Shown: positions 36,521 through 46,550, counted from the first letter of the stretch. The stretch is 64,000 nucleotides of DNA from Mucilaginibacter psychrotolerans (GCF_004519315.1 NZ_SOZE01000020.1:47582-111581); one strand, 5' to 3'. Notes: generated from the letters alone by a model not told the origin. Numbers and translations are program-made.

Positions 36521-37153
36521 TTAGGCCAGTATATCGCGCTCTTCCAATAAACCGGCTGTCTCCAAAACGTCCATAATAGATGGAAAGGTATTGCTTACAA
36601 TGGCGGCCACTTGCTCGCGATTAAAAAAGCGCACGGCAGTTATTCCCTCTTCGGTTTGCGGCACCAGCTTTGCCTTGCCCTTATGCCTCATCATGTACCA
36701 GTGCGTTTTTTTCAGGGTAATTACCCCTTTCCAGATATACATATGATAAGTTTTGCATATCTTATCTTCCAACTTGGCTACCTTTATGCCACACTCCTCT
36801 TCAACTTCGCGCACGGCCGCTACTTTGGTCTTCTCGCCTTTTTCTATCTTCCCCTTGGGCAGGTCCCATTTCTCGTTGCGGTAAATAAACAGGTGATTGC
36901 CGTCTTCGTGCTGCACCAGACCGCCTGCCGCCTCTACCAACTTAACAGTTTTGGTGATTTTTTTGAGGAAAGCCTTCGGGTCGTCGCATAGCACGTAAAA
37001 AAAGTTGCCCGGTTGCACAACCACCCAGGTATAAATTAATTGCAGATCAAAATGCTCAGCATCAATCTTTTGGTATTTTTCTATTTGCTCAGGCTGTGTT
37101 GTGCTGAGCAAAATCGCTTTTTCGTTGATATAAATTCTGTATTTTTGAGCCAT
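36521..37153 (-). CDS. Nudix hydrolase
   Basis: A 210-residue protein with a complete Nudix box at residues 101-123: GKIEKGEKTKVAAVREVEEECGI spacing gives G-x5-E-x7-REVEEE-x-G-I, here with 23 positions. It would hydrolyse a nucleoside diphosphate linked to another moiety; the substrate is unknown. A 75-residue N-terminal region precedes the box, as in related Bacteroidota proteins. The start is set at ATG 37153 rather than the in-frame TTG at 37162. That ATG shares the CATG tetranucleotide 37151-37154 with the start codon of pyrE on the other strand, so there is no intergenic space between the two genes. Confidence 0.88.
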   Translation of the reverse strand: MAQKYRIYINEKAILLSTTQPEQIEKYQKIDAEHFDLQLIYTWVVVQPGNFFYVLCDDPKAFLKKITKTVKLVEAAGGLVQHEDGNHLFIYRNEKWDLPKGKIEKGEKTKVAAVREVEEECGIKVAKLEDKICKTYHMYIWKGVITLKKTHWYMMRHKGKAKLVPQTEEGITAVRFFNREQVAAIVSNTFPSIMDVLETAGLLEERDILA

Positions 37154-37793
37154 GTTTACCAATAATGAGACTGAACAGCAGGTTGCCGAGTTCCTGCTGC
37201 AAATTAAAGCAATAAAATTACAACCTAATAATCCTTTTACCTGGGCTTCGGGCTGGAAATCGCCTATTTATTGCGATAACCGCATTACCTTGTCGTTTCC
37301 TACCATCCGCACCTATATCCGGCAACAGCTATCATCGGCCATACAAGAGAAATTTGGTGCTGTTGGCTGCATTGCAGGCGTAGCAACAGCTGGCATACCG
37401 CAGGGCGCGTTGGTTGCGCAGGAACTGGGGCTACCCTTCATCTACGTACGCGCTAAAGCCAAGGAACATGGCACCGGTAGCCTAATAGAGGGCGAAATTT
37501 CTACAGATAAACGCGTAGTGGTGATAGAAGACCTGATATCTACCGGCAAAAGCAGCCTGCAGGCTGTAGCGGCACTGCGCGATGCAGGCTACAATGTAGC
37601 AGGCCTGGCTGCTATTTTCAGCTACGGTTTCGATGTGGCCGAAGAAAACTTCAAAGCTGCAAAATGCCCTTATGTAACTTTATCTAATTACACCGCCCTT
37701 TTGAAATATGCTGAGGAAAAACAATACATCTCGGCAGGCGACATAGAAGTACTAAAGCAGTGGCGCGAGCAGCCATCAACCTGGGGCCAATAA
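37152..37793 (+). CDS. pyrE: Orotate phosphoribosyltransferase
   Basis: Converts orotate and PRPP to orotidine monophosphate in pyrimidine synthesis. The 213-residue protein has the PRPP-binding motif VVVIEDLISTGKSS at about residues 120-133 and the early KSPIYCDNRITLS segment that contacts orotate, plus the flexible-loop region VRAKAKEHGTGS. Length and motif order are standard. The next gene (SRPBCC protein) starts 10 bp downstream and is probably co-transcribed. Because its start codon overlaps that of the divergent Nudix gene, the pyrE promoter must lie inside the Nudix coding region. Confidence 0.96.
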   Translation: MFTNNETEQQVAEFLLQIKAIKLQPNNPFTWASGWKSPIYCDNRITLSFPTIRTYIRQQLSSAIQEKFGAVGCIAGVATAGIPQGALVAQELGLPFIYVRAKAKEHGTGSLIEGEISTDKRVVVIEDLISTGKSSLQAVAALRDAGYNVAGLAAIFSYGFDVAEENFKAAKCPYVTLSNYTALLKYAEEKQYISAGDIEVLKQWREQPSTWGQ

Positions 37794-37803
37794 TTATAAA
37801 ACA

Positions 37804-38199
37804 ATGAGTGTATTTGAAAGTAAAGTGTTGGTTAATAAACCGATAAAGGATGTTTATGATTTCCTTGCCGATATGAATAACCACGGGCAACTGATGCCCG
37901 AAAATGTCATAGGCTGGCAAGCAGATAAAGATGTAGCAAGCTTTGAGATACAGAATATAACCAAACTGAGCCTGAAGATAGATAACCGCATTACCAACCG
38001 CGAGATAAGGATAGTACCGGCGGAGAAACCACCCTTCGAAATGGAATTGAAATGGGTACTCGCCGACCTCGGCAACCAAACCGAAGCGGTATTTACCATA
38101 GATGCCAATCTTAATATGCTAATGAAAATGATGGCATCGGGCCCATTACAAAAGCTTACAGAAAACGAAACCCAAAGACTAGCTGTTATTTTTAGCTAA
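37804..38199 (+). CDS. SRPBCC (START-like) family protein
   Basis: A 131-residue protein with the helix-grip pattern of the SRPBCC/polyketide cyclase-like family: an N-terminal strand FESKVLVNKPIKDVYDFLADMNN followed by a long amphipathic helix region near the end (NLNMLMKMMASGPLQKL). Such proteins hold a hydrophobic ligand in a deep cavity; the ligand is not known here. The gene follows pyrE by 10 bp and is presumably in the same transcript. Homologues next to pyrE are, as I recall, common in Sphingobacteriales, so the link may be positional rather than functional. Confidence 0.75.
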   Translation: MSVFESKVLVNKPIKDVYDFLADMNNHGQLMPENVIGWQADKDVASFEIQNITKLSLKIDNRITNREIRIVPAEKPPFEMELKWVLADLGNQTEAVFTIDANLNMLMKMMASGPLQKLTENETQRLAVIFS

Positions 38200-38242
38200 T
38201 CTTTGGGCTTGCTTGGGGGCACAAAGTGTATAATATATGCTA

Positions 38243-38323
38243 TTAATATACTTCTCGTTCTTCGGTGTTGCGAAGCGCCATTACTATGTTAACGGCAACT
38301 AAACAGATGATTACTGATCCCAT
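38243..38323 (-). CDS. Candidate 26-residue membrane microprotein
   Basis: On the - strand, ATG 38323 opens a frame of 26 codons ending in TAA at 38243. The product begins MGSVIICLVAVNIVMALRN and ends in a charged tail, NTEEREVY. A single uninterrupted hydrophobic helix with an Arg at its end and acidic/basic residues behind it is the layout of small membrane proteins. The location, alone in a 563-bp gap, is free of other genes. The frame is short enough to arise by chance, so the call rests on composition only. Confidence 0.3.
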   Translation of the reverse strand: MGSVIICLVAVNIVMALRNTEEREVY

Positions 38324-38762
38324 AACTATTCAACTATAAAAGGTTAATTTTCAAATTCTTACTTACACACAAGTCAAAGGATGTTCCAAAAGGTACAATA
38401 GATGTTAGTTGGTAAAAAAAAGTTATAAAATTGGTTAATAATTGGTTAAACTTTCGTTAAGTCTTTTCAAAAATACATGTTTATAACGTATTGTCAAGTG
38501 GTTTAGTTTCTTTTGTGTAACATAATCTACGGCTAATTTTCGCTTTTTGGGGAATTATTATCCATTGTGTAGAATTGACAATTTCTTAGCAAGAAATACC
38601 CCAAATTGATGCGAACTACTCATGCTTCTGCCTTAATTTTTACGGAAATAATAAATGTATATGTAACAGTTCATTTTATTCCTTCATCTTGGCAATTCCC
38701 ACCAGTTATTCATGCTAAAAAATTAAGTATTTAACCGTATTTTTGCGGAAATTATAAGTGCA
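38324..38762. other. A/T-rich intergenic region before the ABC-F gene
   Basis: No gene or RNA that I recognise. The only signal I can support is a -7 element (TATTTTTG) at 38738-38745 near the right end. Confidence 0.4.
38738..38745 (+). promoter_or_regulatory. -7 element TATTTTTG for the ABC-F gene
   Basis: A perfect match to TAnnTTTG, 17 bp before ATG 38763, which implies a very short leader of about 12 nt. No good TTTG is present at -33. Confidence 0.45.
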
Positions 38763-40385
38763 ATGATTACGGTATCTAATCTATCCTTACGCTACGGAAA
38801 GCGTACCTTGTTCGAAGACGTAAACCTGAAGTTTACGCAAGGCAATTGCTACGGCATTATCGGCGCAAACGGCGCAGGCAAGTCTACCTTCCTTAAAATA
38901 TTATCTAAAGAGATCGACCCTAGCAGTGGATCGGTAAGCTTTACGCCCGGCGAGCGCATGGCCGTGCTAAGCCAAAACCACTATGCCTTTGATGAGTTCA
39001 CCGTACTGGAGACCGTGATGATGGGCCATAAGGAGATGTACGCCATAATGAAGGAAAAGGATGCCATTTACCTTAAAGAAGATTTTACTGATGCTGATGG
39101 CGAACGCGCAGGCGAACTGGAAAACCTTTTTGCCGAAATGGACGGCTGGAACGCCGAGAGCAATGCAGCTACCCTATTGAGCAACCTGGGCATTAAAGAG
39201 CAATTCCACTATCAGCTGGTAAAAGATTTGGATAACACCCAAAAGGTACGCGTGCTTTTAGCGCAAGCCCTGTTTGGTAAACCCGATATTTTGTTGCTGG
39301 ATGAGCCTACCAACGATTTGGACATACACACTGTTACCTGGCTGGAAGATTTCCTGGCATCTTACGAAGCTATTGTTTTGGTGGTATCGCACGACAGGCA
39401 CTTCCTGGACACCGTTTGTACCCACGTGGTAGATATCGACTTCTCTAAGATGACCATCTACACTGGTAACTACACCTTCTGGTACGAAAGTAGCCAGCTG
39501 GCACTGAAACAACGCAGCGACCAGAACAAGAAAACCGAAGATCGGGTGAAAGAGCTACAGGAGTTTATCCGTCGCTTTAGTGCCAACGCCTCCAAATCCA
39601 AACAGGCTACCAGCCGTAAAAAGGCCCTGGATAAAATTAACCTCGACGAGATACAACCATCAAACCGCAAATACCCGGGAATTATATTCAACAACCTGGG
39701 CCGCGAAGCAGGCGACCAGATACTGCAGGTAGAGAAACTGAGCAAGAGCCTGAACGGCGATTTGTTGTTCTCGGATATAAATCTGCTGGTGAACAAAGGC
39801 GACAAGATTGCTATATTATCCAACAACAGCTTAGCCACTACGGCGTTATATGACATCCTCACCGGCCGCGATAAGGATTACAAAGGCAGCTTTAAATGGG
39901 GCGTTACCATTAACCCTGCAGATATTCCTATCGATAATTCCGAGTATTTTAAAGGCAAGGATCTAAACCTGATCGACTGGTTGCGCGAATATTCTCCAGG
40001 CGAAAAAGACGATCAATTCATCCGCGGCTTTTTGGGCCGAATGCTTTTCAGCGGCGAAGAGGTATTAAAGAAAAGCAACGTATTATCGGGTGGCGAAAAG
40101 ATGCGCTGCATGTTTAGCCGTATGATGCTGCAGCAAGCCAACCTGCTAATGTTCGATGAGCCAACCAACCACCTCGATCTGGAATCCATTACGGCGCTTA
40201 ATAATGGCATGAAAGACTTCCGCGGAACCATCCTGTTCACCTCGCGGGATCATGAACTGGTAGAAACCGTGGCCAACCGCATCATTGAGATTACCCCCGG
40301 CGGCATCATAGATAAACTGATGACCTACGACGAATACATCAACAGCGATGTGGTACAAAAACAACGCGAAGAAATGTACGCGTAA
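38763..40385 (+). CDS. ABC-F family ATPase (YbiT-like)
   Basis: A 540-residue cytosolic protein with two ABC ATPase domains and no membrane part, the ABC-F layout; such proteins bind the ribosomal E site and act on stalled or antibiotic-bound ribosomes. The first domain has Walker A GANGAGKS (34-41) and Walker B LLLDEPTNDLD. In its signature position, LDNTQKVRVLLAQAL replaces the usual LSGGQ. The second domain has an intact signature (LSGGEKMRCMFSRMML) and Walker B (LLMFDEPTNHLD), but its P-loop reads ILSNNSLATTAL (about 352-363) and lacks the Gly-Lys. The inter-domain linker (about 245-300) is rich in Lys and Arg. A similar degenerate second P-loop is, to my knowledge, seen in related Bacteroidota proteins. 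Confidence 0.92.
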   Translation: MITVSNLSLRYGKRTLFEDVNLKFTQGNCYGIIGANGAGKSTFLKILSKEIDPSSGSVSFTPGERMAVLSQNHYAFDEFTVLETVMMGHKEMYAIMKEKDAIYLKEDFTDADGERAGELENLFAEMDGWNAESNAATLLSNLGIKEQFHYQLVKDLDNTQKVRVLLAQALFGKPDILLLDEPTNDLDIHTVTWLEDFLASYEAIVLVVSHDRHFLDTVCTHVVDIDFSKMTIYTGNYTFWYESSQLALKQRSDQNKKTEDRVKELQEFIRRFSANASKSKQATSRKKALDKINLDEIQPSNRKYPGIIFNNLGREAGDQILQVEKLSKSLNGDLLFSDINLLVNKGDKIAILSNNSLATTALYDILTGRDKDYKGSFKWGVTINPADIPIDNSEYFKGKDLNLIDWLREYSPGEKDDQFIRGFLGRMLFSGEEVLKKSNVLSGGEKMRCMFSRMMLQQANLLMFDEPTNHLDLESITALNNGMKDFRGTILFTSRDHELVETVANRIIEITPGGIIDKLMTYDEYINSDVVQKQREEMYA

Positions 40386-40417
40386 AGCATAAGTCCGGGC
40401 TCCCCTGCCTACAACAC

Positions 40418-40452
40418 AAAGCCTTTCAGCATGAGCCGGAAGGCTTTTTTTA
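40418..40452 (+). terminator. Terminator after the ABC-F gene
   Basis: AAAGCCTT pairs with AAGGCTTT around a 14-base loop, followed by a T-run, 33 bp after the stop codon at 40385. Confidence 0.75.
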
Positions 40453-40570
40453 TGCTTTTGAGTAAAGTTGACAGTACTAACATCTAAATATGCAGAAACT
40501 CTTTTAAAATAAGTTACCCCGTATCCATCCCAAGCTTTTAACAGAAAGCAACCATGTGCGCATTTTCAAC

Positions 40571-40601
40571 TTTGCTAACCCGGTTTTTTTTTATAAATTA
40601 A
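40571..40601 (+). promoter_or_regulatory. Candidate promoter (TTTG-N19-TAAATTAA) for the T9SS-secreted protein
   Basis: TTTG at 40571-40574 is followed after 19 bases by TAAATTAA at 40594-40601, a partial match to TAnnTTTG. A start near 40608 would leave a leader of about 33 nt before ATG 40641. Confidence 0.35.
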
Positions 40602-40640
40602 GCGAGTGTTATCAAAAAGAAAAAACCTCAACCTTTTTAC

Positions 40641-43600
40641 ATGAAGCTAAGATTTTTACTCATTCTTTTGGTTTTGTTTACGCTTGTACGGCCCTTGCAG
40701 GCGCAAATAAGTATCAAGTCGATAAGTCCGTCATCCGGACCGGCCAATACTGCCGTTACCATCAATGGCAGCGGTTTTAACGCGGCTATTGATAAAAATC
40801 TGATTTACTTTGGCACAATAAAAGCCAATGTCACTTCGGCCAGCACCAGCTCAATAACGGTAACCGTGCCTGCAGGCGCTACCTACAGCGCTCTTTCCGT
40901 TTTAAATACTGCCACAAATTTAAAGGCACTTTCATCACAGTATTTTAATGTAACGTTCCCTGTAAAACAACTCATCACGGCCTCAAATTTTGACATTACA
41001 GATACCCTAAACGTACAGGACAAATATTCCGTGGCCGCCATAGGCGACCTTGACGGTAACGGCCGGGCCGATTTGTTGGTTGGTGATTACGATACGAACA
41101 GTATATTGATATTTCCTAATCAGGGCAACCTCAATAAATTAAATGCCAATACCTTCTCAGCCAAAATCGTGTTGCCGACAACCTCCGGTGCCCAAAAGAT
41201 TGAAATAGAAGATATGGATGGTGACGGCAAGCCGGATATTGTGGTATTGTTAAATAATGAGCTGGTTATTTTTAAAAACAATGCTTCGGGCGCGCTAACA
41301 ACGGCATCTTTTCAGCTGGTCGCAATCAATACACCCGCACGTAATTTTTTGGCAGTTGCCGATATGGATAGCGATGGTAAGCCGGATATTATCACGGTCA
41401 CCATGAACCCCGATATTACGTTTAATATAACCATATTAAAAAACACGGCTACCGCAGGTACATTTAGCACGGCATCCTTTGTGGTCGCGTCTTCTTTTAG
41501 GGCAGAAGCTTTTTCTGGAAACGAGTTGCTCATAAGGGATTTGAATGGGGACAACAGGCCGGAAATTATGTTTGCGGGCGGCGCTTATAATTACACCCCT
41601 ATATATCAGAACTTAACTGATGGCACAGGGTTAAATAACGCTTCATTTAGAGAAACACGGCTCGGTGTTGGTAAAACTACAGGTGGTGTTGCCGTTGCAG
41701 ATATTGATGGCGATAACAAGCCTGATATTTTATACACTGGCAGCGACGAAAACGTAATGTACGTTTTTAAGAATGCGACTGATGGCGGCATTTTCAATAC
41801 AACATCTTTTATATTAAAAGATAAAATATATTGCGGACTTAACCCGGTAGGTATAAAAACTGCCGACTTTGATGGTGACGGCAAAGTTGATGTAGCGGTG
41901 GTGAACCGCCAGGAACGCAGCCTTAATATTTTTAAAAATATTGCTACCGGCACATCGTCCGGCTGGTTTGCAGAAAGGATTGTTTCTAAGCTGGATGCTT
42001 CCCCTTCACAGGTTTACACTGCCGATTTAAATAACGATAATACCGCCGATCTTGTTGTTACGAACTGGGGTAGGGCTACGATAACCCTCATTAAGAATAA
42101 GCCGGCTGTTATTCCACGTATCCGGTCTTTTTCACCGCTGGCCGGCAGCGTTGGTTCTACAATTGCGGTAAGCGGCGAGAATTTTGGTACTGATGCTGCC
42201 AACATCCTGGTATATTTTGATAGTCGGCGTGCCGAGGTTACAACGGTAAGTGAAACCAGCATCAGCGTAAAAGTTCCGCCGGGCGTAACGTATAGCCGGA
42301 TTGGTGTTACGCTTATATCTGAAAAACGAACGGCCTGGTCAAGCAACTCCTTTAAGAGTACGTTCCCTGCAAAAAAGCTTATCGAGAAGCGCGATTTCAA
42401 GCTGGTGCAATTGAGTTTACCAAACGTAGGAAACTACAGTTCTATAAAATTCGGCGATTTTGATGGCGACGGTTTTGTGGATATGGTATACCTGCAAAGC
42501 GATGCCAAATATGGCCTTATTGTAAGGCGGAACAAAGGCACAAACGCTGCTATAGATTGCAGTACTTTTGAAGTGAAAGAACTAAACCTGGCGAGTGGGT
42601 TGCCCTACCCCTTTTGGTTCAACTATTTTTTAAAAGATGTAAATAATGATGGCTTGCCCGATATCGTTCTTTCGACTACCAACAACGCTGAACCTAACAG
42701 CCATGTGTACCTCAACACTTCTACAAAAGGCAATATCAGTTTCGGCGAGTTAAATTCGTTCGCCAATTTTGATGGCATTCAGGCGGTAGAGGATATCGAT
42801 AACGACGGTCGGCTGGATTATGTCACTGCCTCCGGTATTTTCAGAAACAGGCTAACCGAAAATGAAACACGTGTTCCGTATAAAAATTATGTCAGGTTCT
42901 ACGGGCAGCCAAACAGCTTTTCCCTCGACCAGCTGATGGATGTTGATGGCGATGGAAAAATAGACGCTTTTAGCGGTTCATCAAGTACGGGCTTTTATAT
43001 CAGGAAGAACGCCGGCCAGCCCGGCATCATCAGCGATTCTACCTTTTCGTTTAAAAAAATCCAAAGTGTGGTAAACCCTTACGGCACCTATTCGGGATAT
43101 GTGATACAGGATCTTAACGACGATGGCAAACTGGATGTTGTTACGAACGGATCCTATTACCAAAACATCTCTACAAAAGATTCCGTTTCTTTTAAACCTG
43201 CAAGCAAATTACATGAGTGGGTTGCATCAACGGGATATGCTGATATTAATGGAGACGGACTAACCGATTTGCTTCTCCCAAAAGATGGTAATATGCTCAC
43301 CCAGCAAGACACCACACTTATTTTTCCGAATAGCGCGCTGCCCGGTCAGTCACCGGCCTACAAGAAGTCAACCGCATTTGCATTCAACTACGGTTTAGAA
43401 ACAGACAATTTTCACACTGCATATTTTCAAGGCGTGGAAGACATTAATAATGATGGCAAACCCGATATCATTTTTCACGATAATGGAATTTTGTACATTT
43501 TTGAAAACCATATTGGAGAGCTTGAAACCGATGCCCCTCTTACGATATCCGCCATCTCGCCATTATTCGGGTCTATAAATTCTGATGTTAAGCTAACCGT

Positions 43601-46550
43601 TGAAAACCTGAGTGGTCAGGCGGGCCGCAACCAGGTTTACTTCGGCACACAAAAGGCCACTATAAAAAGTATAATCGGCAATACGTTAACCGTATCGGTG
43701 CCTGCAGGCGCAGCTTATGGCCCGATATCGGTATTGGATACGCTTACCAAACTCAGCGCTTATTCAAAGAAATCATTTGATGTAATGGCCGGCGATGGAA
43801 AAGGTGCCGACTTTAATGCAGGTTCGCTTAAACCGTTTAAAAGCCTTTTAACTTTTAAGCAGTACGCCAATATGAAGTTTTTTTTTAGAGACATTGATAA
43901 CGATGCCGAGAAGGAACTTATATTTTTTAGCGATGCAGGCGACTATAAATCGAGGGTAGAAACTATTTACAAACTAAGCGGTAAAGACGAATTCAACAAC
44001 CCTATTAATTTAACGCCTGCGCATTCCATTAAATTTGTTGAATACAGTACGCAAAGCACCCTTGCCGATCTAAATGGTGACAATAAACCCGAATTATTAG
44101 GGGTTGACAATAATGGGATAACGAGCGGGCTTATTTCTATTTACCCGAACACTTCATCGGTAGCCTGCGGTATTGGCTTCATTAAGACTACGCCGCGCCA
44201 ACTTGCATCTTCAAGCGATTATATAGTTACTGATATAAATAATGATGGCAAACCTGATATCATTGGCTTCAATATGTATATCGGCCTTAACCAATCAAAA
44301 AGAGGTGATATAAGTTTCTCGCCTTTTAAACTAATACGAATGGACCTTCAGGAACAGGGTTATGACCGAATATCCGGATTGGTAGTGAAAGACATAGACG
44401 GCGATGGCCGGGCTGACGTAGTTGTTAACACCGGCGCGGATGTATTTATATACAGGAATACCGGTGGAACGGCCGATACCGTAACATTTGCTAAGCCATT
44501 TATATTGCTCAAAGCAGGCGGAGGAGGCATAACTGCAGATGACTTAGACGGTGACGGTAAATTCGAACTGATAACAGCATCCCAGCTTAACGAGATCGCT
44601 ATCTATAAAAATATCGGCTCGCCGGGTGTTATCAACGCAGGCACTTTTATGGCTAAAGTTGCCTTACCAGAAAAATACGTCTATAGTTCTACCGTTGCCG
44701 TAGCCGATATGGATGGTGATGGAAAACCCGATATTGTTTACGCTGAGGGAACCGACAAAAACCTCATCCTATTCCGCAACAAAATAACCGCTGGTGTTAT
44801 TGATTCCGCGGCATTTGCCAATAGGGCACAGTATGAAATGGATGATGTGATATCTAATATGATTGTGGATGATTATAACAATGACGGGCGGCCAGATATA
44901 CTTTTAACCACCGGCTCGGCTACTACCGGCTTCCTTCAAAACAACATTCAAAGTTCGGGTATTGAAATCCTCACTACTACAAATGCACTTGCATACACTG
45001 CCAATGAACAGGCCGTAGCTGTAGATAGCACCTTAAAATTAGTTAATACAAGCGCAAATAAAATTGTATCGGCAAAGATTAGCATTACAAGTAATTACGC
45101 GCCTGATAAGGATAAGTTAACCTTTGTTGCTAATAGTAGTACTACCGGTAATGTTACGTCTGCTTATGATGCAACAACCGGCATACTTTCTCTTATATCG
45201 GCAGGTGGTACTGCTTCATTAGAGCAATGGCAGGCTTCACTGAGGGCTGTTTACTTTGAAAGTACAACAAGCACTCCGCTGGGCAGGCAAATAACATTTA
45301 CGGCAAGTACATCCGCAGCAGAAAATTCTGCCGGGAGGCTCATTATCGTAAAAGTGATCCCTCCCCCAACTGTTGTTACTTTTTTGCCGGTAAAGGCAAC
45401 AAAAAACACCATTGTTACTATAAAAGGCTCAGGGTTTAAAAATGTTACAACCGTAACATTTGGCGGTGTTAACGCAAGTTCTTTTACTATCCTGTCTGAT
45501 ACTGTGCTTACCGCAGTTGTTGATACCGGAAATAACGGGAGTATTGTATTAACAAGCAAGTATGGAACAGGTCAGCTTGCAGGCTTTAACTATGTGCCTT
45601 TGCCGGTTATCAGTCCGGCAGGCCCTGTGACCATTGCGCCCGGTAGCAGTATTGTATTAAAAGTAAATGCTGTTGATGGCATCAGCTATCAATGGAGCAA
45701 AGATGGCACGGATATAATACCTGGAACGGGCAGTGCTTATACTGCCAACGAAGGAGGCTCCTACACCGTAAAAACCGTATTGAACGGGCAGTTGCTGGTA
45801 TCTGCTCCAGTTGTAGTTAGCACATTATTTACCCTGCCACCAAGCAATTTTTTAGTAGCATCCACCAGTGCCTCTTGTAAAGGCGCAAACAATGGGACTA
45901 TAAATGTAATTGCCACTTTAAATTTAAATTATACTGCGTTACTAACCGGTGCAGGCATAAGTAAAAATATTTCGTTCAATCAAGCAAGTGTTTTTGATAA
46001 TCTTGCGGCAGGTACCTATAACCTATGTATTACTGTTGCAGGGCAAAGCACTTATCAACAATGTTATACTTTAGTGGTTACAGAACCTAAGGATATATCC
46101 CTGTACGCTACGTTAAGTCCCGATAATAAGCGTGTTACATTAAATTTAAGCGGTAGCGATATTTACCACATTCAATTGAACGGCGTAACGAATACAACTG
46201 CAGACAGTATAGTTACAGTTGACCTTGCTTATGGACAAAACAGCATAAGAATAACTAGCGACAGGCTATGCCATGGCATTATAGAAAAAATATTCAACCT
46301 GTCTGACAATTTAATACCTTATCCTAACCCATTCGATAATACAGTTTATATTAATTTAAGTGATAGACAAATAAGTGCGGCCACTGCGGAAGTTTACTCG
46401 GCAATGGGTCTGCTGGTCTACAAAAAACAGTTCAACAATCCATCAAACGTTATACAAATAGACATGCCTGCATTGAAACTGCCGGGAATTTACACACTTA
46501 AACTGTTGACTAACGGAGAACAAAAGGTATTTAAAATTCTAAAAAAATGA
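40641..46550 (+). CDS. Giant FG-GAP/IPT repeat protein with type IX secretion C-terminal domain
   Basis: A 1969-residue exported protein. After the signal peptide (MKLRFLLILLVLFTLVRPLQAQ) it alternates IPT/TIG domains, starting near residues 24, 491, 969 and 1578 (each of the type ISPSSGPANTAVTINGSGF), with long arrays of FG-GAP/VCBS repeats carrying Ca-binding loops such as DMDGDGKPDIV and DLNGDNRPEIM. An immunoglobulin-like module (GISYQWSKDG) and an SprB-type repeat (CKGANNGTINV) follow near 1660-1800. The last 75 residues (from YPNPFDNTVYI, ending GEQKVFKILKK) form a type A T9SS sorting domain, so the protein is secreted across the outer membrane. It probably acts in adhesion or binding. 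The gene overlaps the following lipoprotein gene by 4 bp and is less G/C-rich than its neighbours. Confidence 0.9.
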   Translation: MKLRFLLILLVLFTLVRPLQAQISIKSISPSSGPANTAVTINGSGFNAAIDKNLIYFGTIKANVTSASTSSITVTVPAGATYSALSVLNTATNLKALSSQYFNVTFPVKQLITASNFDITDTLNVQDKYSVAAIGDLDGNGRADLLVGDYDTNSILIFPNQGNLNKLNANTFSAKIVLPTTSGAQKIEIEDMDGDGKPDIVVLLNNELVIFKNNASGALTTASFQLVAINTPARNFLAVADMDSDGKPDIITVTMNPDITFNITILKNTATAGTFSTASFVVASSFRAEAFSGNELLIRDLNGDNRPEIMFAGGAYNYTPIYQNLTDGTGLNNASFRETRLGVGKTTGGVAVADIDGDNKPDILYTGSDENVMYVFKNATDGGIFNTTSFILKDKIYCGLNPVGIKTADFDGDGKVDVAVVNRQERSLNIFKNIATGTSSGWFAERIVSKLDASPSQVYTADLNNDNTADLVVTNWGRATITLIKNKPAVIPRIRSFSPLAGSVGSTIAVSGENFGTDAANILVYFDSRRAEVTTVSETSISVKVPPGVTYSRIGVTLISEKRTAWSSNSFKSTFPAKKLIEKRDFKLVQLSLPNVGNYSSIKFGDFDGDGFVDMVYLQSDAKYGLIVRRNKGTNAAIDCSTFEVKELNLASGLPYPFWFNYFLKDVNNDGLPDIVLSTTNNAEPNSHVYLNTSTKGNISFGELNSFANFDGIQAVEDIDNDGRLDYVTASGIFRNRLTENETRVPYKNYVRFYGQPNSFSLDQLMDVDGDGKIDAFSGSSSTGFYIRKNAGQPGIISDSTFSFKKIQSVVNPYGTYSGYVIQDLNDDGKLDVVTNGSYYQNISTKDSVSFKPASKLHEWVASTGYADINGDGLTDLLLPKDGNMLTQQDTTLIFPNSALPGQSPAYKKSTAFAFNYGLETDNFHTAYFQGVEDINNDGKPDIIFHDNGILYIFENHIGELETDAPLTISAISPLFGSINSDVKLTVENLSGQAGRNQVYFGTQKATIKSIIGNTLTVSVPAGAAYGPISVLDTLTKLSAYSKKSFDVMAGDGKGADFNAGSLKPFKSLLTFKQYANMKFFFRDIDNDAEKELIFFSDAGDYKSRVETIYKLSGKDEFNNPINLTPAHSIKFVEYSTQSTLADLNGDNKPELLGVDNNGITSGLISIYPNTSSVACGIGFIKTTPRQLASSSDYIVTDINNDGKPDIIGFNMYIGLNQSKRGDISFSPFKLIRMDLQEQGYDRISGLVVKDIDGDGRADVVVNTGADVFIYRNTGGTADTVTFAKPFILLKAGGGGITADDLDGDGKFELITASQLNEIAIYKNIGSPGVINAGTFMAKVALPEKYVYSSTVAVADMDGDGKPDIVYAEGTDKNLILFRNKITAGVIDSAAFANRAQYEMDDVISNMIVDDYNNDGRPDILLTTGSATTGFLQNNIQSSGIEILTTTNALAYTANEQAVAVDSTLKLVNTSANKIVSAKISITSNYAPDKDKLTFVANSSTTGNVTSAYDATTGILSLISAGGTASLEQWQASLRAVYFESTTSTPLGRQITFTASTSAAENSAGRLIIVKVIPPPTVVTFLPVKATKNTIVTIKGSGFKNVTTVTFGGVNASSFTILSDTVLTAVVDTGNNGSIVLTSKYGTGQLAGFNYVPLPVISPAGPVTIAPGSSIVLKVNAVDGISYQWSKDGTDIIPGTGSAYTANEGGSYTVKTVLNGQLLVSAPVVVSTLFTLPPSNFLVASTSASCKGANNGTINVIATLNLNYTALLTGAGISKNISFNQASVFDNLAAGTYNLCITVAGQSTYQQCYTLVVTEPKDISLYATLSPDNKRVTLNLSGSDIYHIQLNGVTNTTADSIVTVDLAYGQNSIRITSDRLCHGIIEKIFNLSDNLIPYPNPFDNTVYINLSDRQISAATAEVYSAMGLLVYKKQFNNPSNVIQIDMPALKLPGIYTLKLLTNGEQKVFKILKK

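Noticed and set aside
40556..40780. Frame overlapping the start of the giant secreted protein
   Set aside because: It covers the promoter candidate and signal peptide in another frame and has no family features.
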